This document shows, piece after piece, positions 13,736-22,737 of a stretch of 64,000 nt of DNA. Position 1 is the stretch's first letter, and every line of letters starts with the position of its first letter. This DNA is from Mangrovimicrobium sediminis (GTDB lineage: Bacteria; Pseudomonadota; Gammaproteobacteria; Pseudomonadales; Halieaceae): the NCBI RefSeq assembly GCF_004745945.1, contig NZ_SRLE01000009.1:124001-188000 (forward strand), written 5' to 3'. The translations under genes were made by a program, and so were the position numbers. Under the pieces are notes generated by a model. The model saw only the letters and a list, made by a program, of their open reading frames with translations. It searched no databases and had not been told where the DNA came from.

Positions 13736-16565
13736 CCTGACTGGTCGTTGCCTGCTCACTGCCGTGAATGGCCCGGGCCATCATCGACCGGTTGACCTTG
13801 CCGCTGGCAAACCGGGCGATCGTATCCACGCGGACCAACTCCGCCGTGAGCGTCCTACGGCCCAGACATTCCTCCATGTGTCTGGCCACGGCGGTTTCCC
13901 AGCCGTCCTGGTCGGCATCCTCGCGCAGCACCAGCAACAGGCGCAGGTCGCCGTCCACCTGGATGCAACAGCTGTCGGCCACGCACGCGCTCTCGCGCGC
14001 CAGGCTTTCTATCTCCTGCAGATAAAGGATCTCCCCGGCGCGATTCTTGACCTGGTCGTCGCTGCGCCCCTGGTACTGGAACGAGCCATCCTCGCACAGC
14101 GCCACGATATCGCCGGTCAACACCCAGCCGTCGTCGAAGCGCACCGAGCTGCGGGTATCGGCCTGCAGGTAACCGCTGGCATTGCCGCGGGAAAAAATCG
14201 CCAGTTCTCCGCTGGTGCCGGTATCGAGAATCTCGCCGTGCTCGCCGCGCACCTGGGCCACGGCGCCCAGCGGCCAGCCGAGGTCGCCCAGCGCGCTGCC
14301 CTCGGCATCCTGCGCCAGGCAGACGCCGCCGGTCTCGGTGAGGCCGTAGTAGCTGGCGATTTCCACATCCAGCCACTCGCCGACAGCGCCCGCTGCGGCG
14401 GCGGACAGCGAATCCCCGGTGGCGATAATCTGGCGCAGGTGCTCCGGCCGCGGCTGTGCCGCCAGCAATGGCCGCGACGCGGCCAGCGCGGCGAGCAGCG
14501 CCGGCACCGTGGACACATGGGTCACCGCGCAGTCGCGGGCGATGCCGAGCAGCCGCTGCGGCTGCATCATGCCCGCCGCCGGCACCACCACCGTCATCGC
14601 ACTTTGCACCGCGGCGACGGCGCCGTTGCGCAGGCCGCTCATGGTGTGGAATGCCCCCAGCGCGAGCAGTCGGTCCACCGGCCCCCAGGCGAAGTGCGCG
14701 CCGAGATGGTGGCCGGTATGCAGCAGGCTGCCCTGGTCCAGGCACACGCCCTTGGGCCTGCCGGTGGAGCCGGAGGTAAACAGGATGGCCACAGGCGCAT
14801 CGGCCGCGGGCGGTTCGGGCAGCGGCGTGTCGCTGTCGAGATGCGGCTCCAGCAGTGCGGAGAACAGGCGCGACTCGTCCCGCGCCAGGCTGTCCAGTTG
14901 GGTAAAGCCCTCGCGCTGGCCGAGGCAGGCCGCGGGGGCGACTTCCTCGAGCAGCGCGGCGAGGGTGGTGTCGACCATGTTCGGGTCCAGCGGCACGATC
15001 ACCCGGCCGGTGAGCCAGCTCGCCCAAGTCACCAGGTAGGCCTCCAGGCACAGCTCGCTGCACAGCACGATGCGGGCGCCGGCAGGGAGTGACTGTTCCA
15101 TCCAGCGGGCGGCCGCGCGGACCAGTACATCCACGGACTCGAAATCGTAGCCGTCGCCGTCCTCGTCCATGAGTATCGGGTGATGGGCATAGCGCCCGGG
15201 CAGACTCGCCCACAGCGCCTGGAAGTTCGGCACGGACGGGGCGGGCAACTCGAGGTGGCCGTAGAAATGCTGCAGGCGCGCCATGCTCGCGGAGACCGCG
15301 GCGGGGAAGACGATCTCGCGCGCGGCCAGTGCCTGGCTCGCGGCGAAGACCTCCGCCGCCGGGCGCCGCAGGGCGCTGGCGATCTCGCCGAGGCTGTCAC
15401 CCGCGGCGGCCAGCGCGAGAATCTCGCAGTCGAGGGCCGCCAGGTCGCTACCCAGTACTTTATCCAGGCGCTCGGCGTAACAGGGGTGCCGGCTCAGCAT
15501 GCCGGCCACCGGCAGACCCTCGCGATCCGCGGCGACGCCGACCCGCGCGCGGGCCAGGTCGATGTCGAGCAGGGGGTTGAGGACCAGCCGGTGGTGTTCG
15601 CACAGCGCGTCCGCTGGCGCGGGAATCTCGCGCCCGCGCCAGTGCGCCGGTGCGATCAGCGCGGCGCCGTTGTAGTGCGAGGTGTCCGGGTTGCTCTCGA
15701 CCCGCCAGCCAGCGCCGGCGTCGAACAACTCCGGTTCGGCAAAAATGAACGCGGCGCGGTCGCTACCCGCGCAGGAACGCTCGAGTATCTGCTGCCATTC
15801 GCGCCCGGACAGCTGGGTGCAGCCGCGCTCGAAGAACGGCTCCGGCTCGGAATTGGTCAGGTGAATATGCGGGAAGAACGCCAGGCCGTCGCTGCGCAGC
15901 ACGCGCAGGCACTCGGGCAGGAACATGCCCTGGCTGTAGCGGTGCAGGGAGTCCAGGCCGATCACCAGCGCCACCGAGTCGCTGGCCAGCGGCAGCGGGC
16001 GGTCGGGGTGGGTAAACAGCACCTCCAGGTTGGGCAGCCGCTCGCCCTCCGCCAGCCAGTGGTGGAAGCCGGCATAGCCGAGCACATTGCTGTTGCCCTC
16101 CCACAGCGACACCACTTGCTGCTGCGGAAAAAGGGCGGCCAGCCACTCGCCCTGCCAGCCGGTGCGGCACCAGGTGTCGAGGATGACGTCCCCGGGAGCG
16201 AGCGCCTCGGCCAGCGCCGGGTAGAGGGCGAGCAATGCGCGGTTGGATTCGTTGAAAGGCTGGAACAGCGCATAGGCGTCGTAGATCCCGCGCGCGGCCT
16301 TTTCCTGCAGGAAGCGGCCGAAACTCTCCTCCTGGAACCACCCCGGAACCAGGCCGGGCAGCCACTCGGTGGCCAGCTGGCCACTATCCAGCCGGGTCTC
16401 GCCGAACAGCGGGAAACCGTGTGCCACCGGCGTGGCCAGGTTGCAGCGATGGCAACGCAGCACGCCCTCGCGGACGCAGTCATCCGCGGGCTGCTGCAGG
16501 GCTTCCAGGTCGAGAGTGTCGCCACAAGCCGGACAAGCGAGGAGCGCCGATAGCTGTGTTTTCAC
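13719..16565 (-). CDS. Zn-ribbon/methyltransferase-like protein fused to an AMP-forming ligase
   Basis: A 948-residue multidomain protein and the first gene of the acylation operon. Residues 1-60 form a Trm112-like zinc ribbon (Cys11, Cys14, Cys38, Cys41). Residues about 110-330 have a class I methyltransferase-like fold, but the SAM motif is degenerate (LDTWCRTGWQGEW instead of D-x-G-x-G-x-G), so it may not methylate. Residues about 360-450 are a helical linker. Residues about 455-948 are an ANL adenylation domain with FTSGSTGRPKG (about 593), YYGLTETGG (about 740), LTGDI (about 815) and catalytic lysine in ASGKVNRSMM (about 921). The start is GTG at 16565. It may supply a second acyl unit or load the neighbouring carrier domain. 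Confidence 0.8.
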   Translation of the reverse strand: MKTQLSALLACPACGDTLDLEALQQPADDCVREGVLRCHRCNLATPVAHGFPLFGETRLDSGQLATEWLPGLVPGWFQEESFGRFLQEKAARGIYDAYALFQPFNESNRALLALYPALAEALAPGDVILDTWCRTGWQGEWLAALFPQQQVVSLWEGNSNVLGYAGFHHWLAEGERLPNLEVLFTHPDRPLPLASDSVALVIGLDSLHRYSQGMFLPECLRVLRSDGLAFFPHIHLTNSEPEPFFERGCTQLSGREWQQILERSCAGSDRAAFIFAEPELFDAGAGWRVESNPDTSHYNGAALIAPAHWRGREIPAPADALCEHHRLVLNPLLDIDLARARVGVAADREGLPVAGMLSRHPCYAERLDKVLGSDLAALDCEILALAAAGDSLGEIASALRRPAAEVFAASQALAAREIVFPAAVSASMARLQHFYGHLELPAPSVPNFQALWASLPGRYAHHPILMDEDGDGYDFESVDVLVRAAARWMEQSLPAGARIVLCSELCLEAYLVTWASWLTGRVIVPLDPNMVDTTLAALLEEVAPAACLGQREGFTQLDSLARDESRLFSALLEPHLDSDTPLPEPPAADAPVAILFTSGSTGRPKGVCLDQGSLLHTGHHLGAHFAWGPVDRLLALGAFHTMSGLRNGAVAAVQSAMTVVVPAAGMMQPQRLLGIARDCAVTHVSTVPALLAALAASRPLLAAQPRPEHLRQIIATGDSLSAAAAGAVGEWLDVEIASYYGLTETGGVCLAQDAEGSALGDLGWPLGAVAQVRGEHGEILDTGTSGELAIFSRGNASGYLQADTRSSVRFDDGWVLTGDIVALCEDGSFQYQGRSDDQVKNRAGEILYLQEIESLARESACVADSCCIQVDGDLRLLLVLREDADQDGWETAVARHMEECLGRRTLTAELVRVDTIARFASGKVNRSMMARAIHGSEQATTSQGSSRE

Positions 16566-17034
16566 CGGTCAGTTCTTCTAAGTTGTTGTGTCGGAACGCC
16601 TCTCGGCTGGGGTAGTGAGCGCGAGACTGGCGAACGCATCCGTGACAGGAAAAAAGGACAACACAGTTTATTATATGTATACACTGCGGTCATCAGCGCA
16701 CGCAGGCAAGTCGTGGCCCATTCGGGTAGTGCCGGTGATTTTTGTCAGAACCGCTCGCGCGTTTCACACACCACCGGCACACAGGCGCGTCGCCAGCCCA
16801 AGCATCTCGCCGCCCATGACCATCGCCCCCGTCGCGCAGCAGGCGAAAACGGGAATTTTTCCTATAGCCCAGGCAGCCCGGCACATTTCAACGCTGACCA
16901 CAACGCTGTCACAACGCCCGCTCCCACGCTCCGCCCCGAGAATCCGCCCCGCACTGAAACGCGCAGCCGTGCGTTTCGCGGGGCGGCCCGGACGCCGGCC
17001 TGAAACACCTGACATACAGCAAAGGAGCTTCACC
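16566..17034. other. Divergent intergenic region
   Basis: About 470 bases lie between the acylation operon (minus) and the small secreted-protein gene at 17035 (plus). The stretch around 16660-16685 is AT-rich, unlike its surroundings, and holds a TATAAT on the minus strand. The open frame that runs through it from 16588 is out of character (basic, low-complexity) and I do not read it as coding. No RNA gene is recognised. Confidence 0.5.
16670..16675 (-). promoter_or_regulatory. Candidate -10 box for the acylation operon
   Basis: TATAAT on the minus strand, a perfect sigma-70 -10 hexamer, in the only AT-rich patch of this intergenic region. The -35 position about 17 bases upstream matches the consensus poorly. 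It would give a leader of about 100 bases before the GTG start at 16565. A plus-strand promoter for the 17035 gene may overlap the same patch. Confidence 0.4.
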
Positions 17035-17391
17035 ATGAAACACATCATCACGGGTCTGTGCCTGGGCGGAGCCATCGCCTTTGGCAACGCAGCAGCAGCC
17101 GCTGCAGACAGCCAGCCGCTGCCGTCGCGCGGCGCGATGACCGCCAGCAATGGACTGGCGAGCTGCGAGCGCGACTACCGCAACAGCGTGCTGCGCGCCC
17201 GCCGCATCGGCTACCAGTCCGGCAACTGCGCTGCGAAAACGCAGGGCGGCAGCCCGGTCTACACCCTGGCCTCCTACGCGGGCACGGAACTCGATGCCAA
17301 CGGCGCCACCGGGGACGGCGAGTGCCGGCGCGAGTACCGCAACGCCGTGCTGCGCGCGCGCGGCATCGGCCAGTGGCGTTGCGACGCCTGA
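17035..17391 (+). CDS. Secreted small protein with two C-x-R-x-YRN-x-VLRAR repeats
   Basis: A 118-residue protein with a Sec signal peptide (1 to about 24). The mature part contains two copies of a motif, about residues 43-63 (CERDYRNSVLRARRIG) and about 95-113 (CRREYRNAVLRARGIG), each followed by a second cysteine (GNC, WRC). This suggests two small domains, each possibly closed by a disulfide. I do not recognise the family. AAAGGAG precedes the ATG by eight bases; the upstream extension of the frame is not believable as coding. It diverges from the acylation operon and precedes another secreted protein. Confidence 0.8.
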   Translation: MKHIITGLCLGGAIAFGNAAAAAADSQPLPSRGAMTASNGLASCERDYRNSVLRARRIGYQSGNCAAKTQGGSPVYTLASYAGTELDANGATGDGECRREYRNAVLRARGIGQWRCDA

Positions 17392-17471
17392 TCCCACCCG
17401 GCAATACACCCCGGCGGCCGCTCAGCCGCCGCCGGGTCCGACACGTTTAAACACGGCACAGGAGGTGCCCC

Positions 17472-17963
17472 ATGCGAAAACTGATAAACCTGGCTGCGCT
17501 GTCGTTCGCCGCCCTGGCGGCTGTCGAAGCCGGCGCCGGCGCACAACCGGCACAGGACTATCTCGCCGTCGCCGACCGCCTGCTGAACCAGGGCAATGCC
17601 GCCGGCGCCCTGACGACTCTCGCAAGCGGCTCACCAACTCGCGGTGACAGCGCCGCGCAAGCCGCCCACTTCGGCCTGGCCTGCCGCGCCCACCTGGCCA
17701 ACGATGCTCCGGAGCTGGCGCGCGACAACTGCCTGCGGGCGATCGACGCGGGGACTACGCGGGATCGCTGGCGCGACTACAACAACCTCGGGGTGGCGGA
17801 GTTCCGCCGCGGCGATATCGCGGCTGCGAGGCGCGCCTTCCGCACCGCCGTGGTGCTCGCGGGGGTGGCCTACTCGCCGCAGAAAAACCTCGCCCTGGTC
17901 AGCCAACTCGCGCAGGACGCGATGCCGCGTGCGCAACTGGCCGAGGCTCTGGTGGTTCGCTAG
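17472..17963 (+). CDS. Secreted TPR-like protein
   Basis: A 163-residue protein with a signal peptide (1 to about 24, ending AGAGAQ) and helical repeats of TPR type: LAVADRLLNQGNAAGALTTL and WRDYNNLGVAEFRRGDIAAARRAFRTAV fit the tetratricopeptide pattern. It lies 80 bases after the preceding secreted protein on the same strand, with CAGGAGG upstream of its ATG. The likely role is periplasmic protein-protein contact; no enzymatic motif is seen. Confidence 0.75.
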   Translation: MRKLINLAALSFAALAAVEAGAGAQPAQDYLAVADRLLNQGNAAGALTTLASGSPTRGDSAAQAAHFGLACRAHLANDAPELARDNCLRAIDAGTTRDRWRDYNNLGVAEFRRGDIAAARRAFRTAVVLAGVAYSPQKNLALVSQLAQDAMPRAQLAEALVVR

Positions 17964-18016
17964 CCCGGCGCGGCCCGCTCAGCGTTCACCCGCAGCGGGT
18001 CGCTTCTCTCGGACAT

Positions 18017-18544
18017 TCAAACCAGTTTGATACGCGTGTAGCTGGCATCGTCGGGGTAGCGGCCGCCGGGCTTGATGTTGAAGCCGAGCATGCCGTTGGA
18101 CCAGTCCGCGGAATCCTCGAACTGGCGGAACCAGTCGGTCACCACCAGGCGCTCGGCGATGCGCCACTCGTCGTCGCGTTTCTCGAAGCGGTCCACGTAG
18201 CGGCCGCCGGCCAGCAGGTCGAACTTGCCGTCCGGCCCGTTGACCACGTGAAAGCCCATGAAATACGATTCCACGTCGGCCGTGTCGCCGTCGAGGTTGA
18301 TGATGGTGTTGCACATGAAGTGCTGGGTCTGGTCCATGGTGCCCATGGCGGCGAAGGACCACTCGATAAACTCCTCGGCATTGCCCTGGAAATCCAGGTG
18401 CGTATCCACCACGTCCGGCCAGTAGGCGCTGCGCACCATGTCCGCGTCGAGCCGGTCGACGCCGCGGCAGTAGCGGCTCAGGCATTCCTCGATGGCGGCG
18501 CGGTCGGCGAGTTCGGACAGTATCTGCTGGGTCGGCGTGGTCAC
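18017..18544 (-). CDS. SnoaL/NTF2-like fold protein
   Basis: A 175-residue protein of the nuclear transport factor 2-like (SnoaL) superfamily, recognisable from LADRAAIEECLSRYCRGVDRLD at the start, the cone-shaped-fold strand pattern and DDEWRIAERLVVTDWF toward the C terminus. Such proteins are small cyclases, dehydratases or ring-hydroxylating-dioxygenase-like subunits, and many have no known substrate. It stands alone on the minus strand. GGAGGACC precedes the ATG. Confidence 0.85.
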   Translation of the reverse strand: MTTPTQQILSELADRAAIEECLSRYCRGVDRLDADMVRSAYWPDVVDTHLDFQGNAEEFIEWSFAAMGTMDQTQHFMCNTIINLDGDTADVESYFMGFHVVNGPDGKFDLLAGGRYVDRFEKRDDEWRIAERLVVTDWFRQFEDSADWSNGMLGFNIKPGGRYPDDASYTRIKLV

Positions 18545-18776
18545 GACGGTCCTCCTTGGGGGCGGCGGTCAGTTATTATCGTGCGGCGGCATTTATAAAG
18601 CCGTGCTTTCTATAGACCAGTGTAAGCCCACTCGCCCGGGCTGTATACGACCGCCGCGCACTCGCGGTGGGGGAGGTACGCTGCGCCGTGCGAAATACAC
18701 GCCTGCAGACCACGCGGGACTCGCCCTGGGTCAACCGGTCGAAACAGGCCGGGAAAGACCGGCCCGGGGGCCGCAC

Positions 18777-19097
18777 TCAGTGCAGCGACGCCTGCTCCAC
18801 CTCCGGCAACACCAGCGGCAGTTCCAGCGCATTGTCGCCGTCGCGCAGCGGCTGCCCGACCATCTCGTCGTAGGCCGAGCGCTGGCGCAGTACCGCGCTG
18901 GCCACCGGCAGGCGGCTCAGCAGTTCCAGCAGTGAGACAAGATTGCGGCTGCGCAGGGGGCGGCCGCTGTCCTCGGCGAGCAGGTGTTCGCCGCCGTCGA
19001 TCTGCAACGTGACCTGGTACAGCGCCATGTCCAGCGAGTGCACCACCACGGGCACCGGCGCTTCCAGCTTCGCAAACTCGGCGATGGTCATTTTCAT
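18777..19097 (-). CDS. Small DUF6482-like protein
   Basis: A 106-residue protein with no signal or membrane segment. The pattern (VVVHSLDMALYQVTLQIDGGEHLLAEDSG, then LSRLPVASAVLRQRSAYDEMVG) resembles DUF6482 proteins of Pseudomonas and Halomonas, which have no known function. The ATG at 19097 is chosen because the part of the frame upstream (to 19157) overlaps the divergent leader and lacks a start context. Confidence 0.65.
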   Translation of the reverse strand: MKMTIAEFAKLEAPVPVVVHSLDMALYQVTLQIDGGEHLLAEDSGRPLRSRNLVSLLELLSRLPVASAVLRQRSAYDEMVGQPLRDGDNALELPLVLPEVEQASLH

Positions 19098-19286
19098 GGC
19101 AGGCCCCCTGCAGATGCGCAAAAGAACGACAACCCCGGCAGCAAACCGGAGCAGCAACCATGGATACGCACACGCCGTTGCAGGAGTTCACCGGCGACAC
19201 ACCCGCCAATGTGTTCCACCCGCGCGCCGAATTGGATAGCCTTGAACCAGGACAACCGGCGCGGCGGCGCCGCAGGAGATCACGGC

Positions 19287-21470
19287 ATGATCGGCAAGCT
19301 CGCACGCGGCTGGCGCAGGCTGGGACTGTCGCTGCAGATCCTGGTGGGACTGGGCCTGGGCGTGCTGCTCGGGCTGTTCGCCGGCGAGTCCGCGGCGCAG
19401 CTGCAGACCCTGGCGGATATCTACATCCGCCTGATGCAGATGACCGTGCTGCCCTACCTGATCACCGCCCTGGTCCTCGCCTTCGGCCAGCTGGAGCCGC
19501 GCCAGGCCCGGCGCCTGGCCGTGCTCGGCGGCCTCATGCTGCTGCTGGTGTGGGCGCTGATGGCGCTACTCATCTCGCTGATCCCGCTGGCCTTCCCGGA
19601 CTATGTGAGCGCCGCGTTCTACAGCTCCTCGCTGGTCGAGCCACCGCGCGAATTCTCCCTTGCGGAACTGTACTTCACCGCCAACCCCTTCGAGTCGCTG
19701 TCGCGCAACGTGGTGCCGGCGGTGGTCCTGTTCAGCAGCCTGTTCGGCATCGCGGTGATGCGCCTGCGCGACAAGGCGCGGCTGCTGGAACCGCTGCAGG
19801 TCTGGAACGAGGCGATGGTGCTGATCACGCGCATGGTGATCCAGCTGACGCCCTACGGCGTGTTCTGCATCGCCGCGGTCACCGCCGGCACCATGACCGC
19901 GCAGACCTTCCTGCGCCTGGAAGTCTACTTCGTCAGCTTTGCCGCCTGCGCACTGCTGCTCGCCTTCGTCATCCTGCCGCTGCTGGTCTGCGCGGTGACG
20001 CCCTTTCGCTACCGCGAGCTGCTGGCGGTATCGCGTGACGCACTGCTCACCGCGTTCATCACCCAGAGCGCCTTCATTGTGCTGCCGCTGCTCACCGAAC
20101 GGGTCAAGGAACTGCTCGCCCGCCACGAGCGCCTCGGCGACCGCGCGGAGTCGGCCAGCGAAGTGCTGATCCCGGTGCTCTACAACTTCCCCAACGCGGG
20201 CAAGCTGCTCACCCTGTTGTTCGTGCCCTTCGCCGCCTGGCTGGCGGGCACGCCGCTGCCCGCCGGTGATTACGCCGGGCTGTTCGCCGCCGGCATTCCC
20301 AGCTACTTCGCCAAGGCCCAGGTGGCGCTGCCCTTCCTGCTGGACCTGCTCGGCCTGCCCCACGACCTGTTCATGCTGTACATCCCCACCACCATCCTCA
20401 CCGGTAATTTCGACTCCATGGTCGCGGCCATGAACCTGTTCGGCTTCGCCCTGGTGGGCGCCGCGGCCATGGGCGGCTTCCTGGTGCTGGAGCCCGCGCG
20501 CCTGCTGCGCGCCGCAGCCATCGCCGCGCTCGCCACCGCGGCTACATTGGTGTTGCTGCGCGTGCTGCTGGCCTGGTCGGTGCACACCGGCTACGACCTC
20601 GATGCCCGCGCGCTGCAGATGCAACTGCCTGCAGACCTCCCGGTCGCCCAGGTGCTCGCCGAGACTCCCGAAGGCGACGCCGGACAGGGCCCGGTCATGC
20701 AGCGCATCGCGGCCCGCGGCACCCTGCGCGTTGGCTTCGAGCCGGACAACCTGCCATTCAGCTTCTTCAACGACGCCGGCGAACTGGTCGGCTTCGACGT
20801 CGAACTGGCCCTGCGCCTGGCCACCGGCCTGGGCGTGCGCGCCGAATTCGTGCCCATCGACTGGGAGGCGGTACCGGCGATGCTGGCGCGCGGGGAGATC
20901 GACGTGATGCCGGGCATCTGGTACCGGCCGAACTGGTTCGGCAAGCTGCACCTGAGCGCGCCCTACATGCAGGGTACTGTCGGCTTTGCCGTACGCGACG
21001 AGCGCCGCCACGAATTCGCCAGCGTCCAGGACCTGCGCCGCAGCCAGGGGCTGGTGATCGGCATCCCGCTGGACCGGCGCCAGGTGCAGTCCAGCATCAA
21101 ACGCTATTTCGGCGACGCCGACGTGCGCTTCGAGCTGGTGCCGTTCTGGAAGCCTTTCTTCGAGGGCGAATACCCGCAGCTGGACGCTTTCCTCATGCCG
21201 GTGGAGCACGCCTCCGGCTGGAGCCTGCTGCACCCGGATTACACGGTGGTGGTGCCGCACCCGCACCCGATCCGCCTGTCCACTGCCTTCGGTGTCGCCC
21301 GGGACGCCGGCGAACTGGCCGAGACCATCAACGAGTGGATCGTGCTGGCCATGGATACCGGCTATGTGGACCAGTCGTACCGCTACTGGGTGCTGGGCCA
21401 GGGCGCGCAGGACGCCGAACCGCGCTGGTCGATCGCCCGCGATGTGCTCGGCTGGGGTGTCGGGCGCTGA
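19287..21470 (+). CDS. Dicarboxylate/amino-acid:cation symporter fused to a periplasmic solute-binding domain
   Basis: A 727-residue fusion. Residues 1 to about 435 are a DAACS-type symporter (helices from LSLQILVGLGLGVLLGLF, with the family's later motifs QSAFIVLPLL and the IPTTILTGNFDS region). After the last helix, residues about 471-727 form a family-3 solute-binding domain (MQRIAARGTLRVGFEPDNLP, VGFDVELALRLATGLG). The binding domain should sit in the periplasm and pre-capture substrate for the transporter. The ATG at 19287 has AGGAG upstream; the 101-residue upstream extension of the frame is antisense to the DUF6482-like gene and rejected. Similar fusions occur in other gammaproteobacteria but are uncommon. 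Confidence 0.85.
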   Translation: MIGKLARGWRRLGLSLQILVGLGLGVLLGLFAGESAAQLQTLADIYIRLMQMTVLPYLITALVLAFGQLEPRQARRLAVLGGLMLLLVWALMALLISLIPLAFPDYVSAAFYSSSLVEPPREFSLAELYFTANPFESLSRNVVPAVVLFSSLFGIAVMRLRDKARLLEPLQVWNEAMVLITRMVIQLTPYGVFCIAAVTAGTMTAQTFLRLEVYFVSFAACALLLAFVILPLLVCAVTPFRYRELLAVSRDALLTAFITQSAFIVLPLLTERVKELLARHERLGDRAESASEVLIPVLYNFPNAGKLLTLLFVPFAAWLAGTPLPAGDYAGLFAAGIPSYFAKAQVALPFLLDLLGLPHDLFMLYIPTTILTGNFDSMVAAMNLFGFALVGAAAMGGFLVLEPARLLRAAAIAALATAATLVLLRVLLAWSVHTGYDLDARALQMQLPADLPVAQVLAETPEGDAGQGPVMQRIAARGTLRVGFEPDNLPFSFFNDAGELVGFDVELALRLATGLGVRAEFVPIDWEAVPAMLARGEIDVMPGIWYRPNWFGKLHLSAPYMQGTVGFAVRDERRHEFASVQDLRRSQGLVIGIPLDRRQVQSSIKRYFGDADVRFELVPFWKPFFEGEYPQLDAFLMPVEHASGWSLLHPDYTVVVPHPHPIRLSTAFGVARDAGELAETINEWIVLAMDTGYVDQSYRYWVLGQGAQDAEPRWSIARDVLGWGVGR

Positions 21471-21598
21471 TCCCCGGCGCCGCTCCAGGGCGCGCCTCTC
21501 ACCGGCTGACCCGCCCGGGCTACAGCGGCTGGCGCGAGGGCTTCCTGTGGCCTAACCTTGAGGCGCCCGACCAACCATAACCTGCAAGGAGCACACCC

Positions 21599-22726
21599 AT
21601 GCGCAGCCGCCGTCTCGCACCAACCCTGCTGTCCCTCGCCATCGCGTTTACCGCCCTCGACGCCGCCGCCCAGCTCGACACCGACGGCGACGGCTACCTC
21701 GACGACTGGGAAACCAACGGCTACGACGAGGACGGCGACGGTGTTATCGACGTACCGCTGCACATCCTCGGCTTCGACCCGCTGCGCAAGGACATCGCCG
21801 TCGGCTACGTGTGGATGGACCAGGGCGCCGGCGAGGTGCTCTCCCACCAGCCCAGCCAGGCGGTGCTCGACGCGGTGGTGGAATCTTTCGCCCGCGCGCC
21901 GGTGGCCAACCCCGATGGCAGCACCGGTATCACCCTGCATTTGAAGGACTTCGGTTCGGTGGCCCACGACACCGACCTGAATCCGGTGTGGACCGAGTTC
22001 GACGCCATCATGGACCCGCGCTTCAGCCGCGCCGAGCGCACCATCTACCGCCGCATGCTCAACGCCCACGGCTACTCAGGCGGTACCAGCAGCGGCATCG
22101 CGCGGGGCATTCCCGCCAGCGACTACATCGAGTCACTGGGCCGCTGGTCGACCAACCCCGGCACCTTCGAGCAGCGCGCGGGCACCATCATGCACGAGCT
22201 CGGCCACACCCTGGGCCTGCGCCACGGCGGCCCGGACAACACCAACTACAAGCCCAATCACCTCAGCGTGATGAGCTACTTCAACCAGGTGGTGTGGCTG
22301 ATCAAGGACGGCCAGCCCTACCTCGACTACGAGCGCTTCAACCTCAACGCCCTCAACGAGACCAGCCTGGATGAGCTCGAGGGCCTGGACGTGCTCGGCT
22401 TCGACTTCCCCCTGCGCGGCTACGGCGTGCGCTACTTCTCCGGCGGCACCGCGGTGACCAAGGGCCGCGCGGCCCACCGGCGGGTGGACTGGGACAACGA
22501 TGGCAACCGGACCGAGGCCTCGGTCGGTGTCGATCTCAACAGCGATGGCTTCCGCGGCACGCTGCGCGCCAACTTCCCCGAGTGGGCCAATCTCATCTAC
22601 GACGGCGGCAGCATCGGCGCGGGCAGCGAGGCCAAGTCGCGCCGCATGGTGGAGCAGCTGGTAGAGCCCGAGCTGACCGAGGAGATGGACTGGGAGATCC
22701 GCCGCAACACCGTCGAAGTCTGGTAA
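21599..22726 (+). CDS. Secreted zinc metalloprotease with N-terminal Ca-binding repeats
   Basis: A 375-residue protein with a signal peptide (1 to about 23) followed by EF-hand/thrombospondin-type-3-like acidic repeats (DTDGDGYLDDWE, DEDGDGVIDV) that should bind calcium. The catalytic site is HELGHTLGLRHGG (about residues 197-209), an HExxHxxGxxH metzincin zinc motif, with VMSYFNQ shortly after serving as the Met-turn. Further DNDGNRT and DLNSDGF segments lie near the C terminus. CAAGGAG precedes the ATG. Substrate unknown. Confidence 0.85.
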   Translation: MRSRRLAPTLLSLAIAFTALDAAAQLDTDGDGYLDDWETNGYDEDGDGVIDVPLHILGFDPLRKDIAVGYVWMDQGAGEVLSHQPSQAVLDAVVESFARAPVANPDGSTGITLHLKDFGSVAHDTDLNPVWTEFDAIMDPRFSRAERTIYRRMLNAHGYSGGTSSGIARGIPASDYIESLGRWSTNPGTFEQRAGTIMHELGHTLGLRHGGPDNTNYKPNHLSVMSYFNQVVWLIKDGQPYLDYERFNLNALNETSLDELEGLDVLGFDFPLRGYGVRYFSGGTAVTKGRAAHRRVDWDNDGNRTEASVGVDLNSDGFRGTLRANFPEWANLIYDGGSIGAGSEAKSRRMVEQLVEPELTEEMDWEIRRNTVEVW

Positions 22727-22737
22727 CCCGCGGCCCC

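Noticed and set aside
16588-17034. N-terminal extension of the 17035 secreted-protein frame
   Set aside because: The extension is basic and lacks coding character, while ATG at 17035 has a good ribosome binding site and signal peptide.
19566-21266. 566-residue minus-strand ORF
   Set aside because: Antisense shadow of the symporter gene, Gln/His/Arg-rich, no domain.
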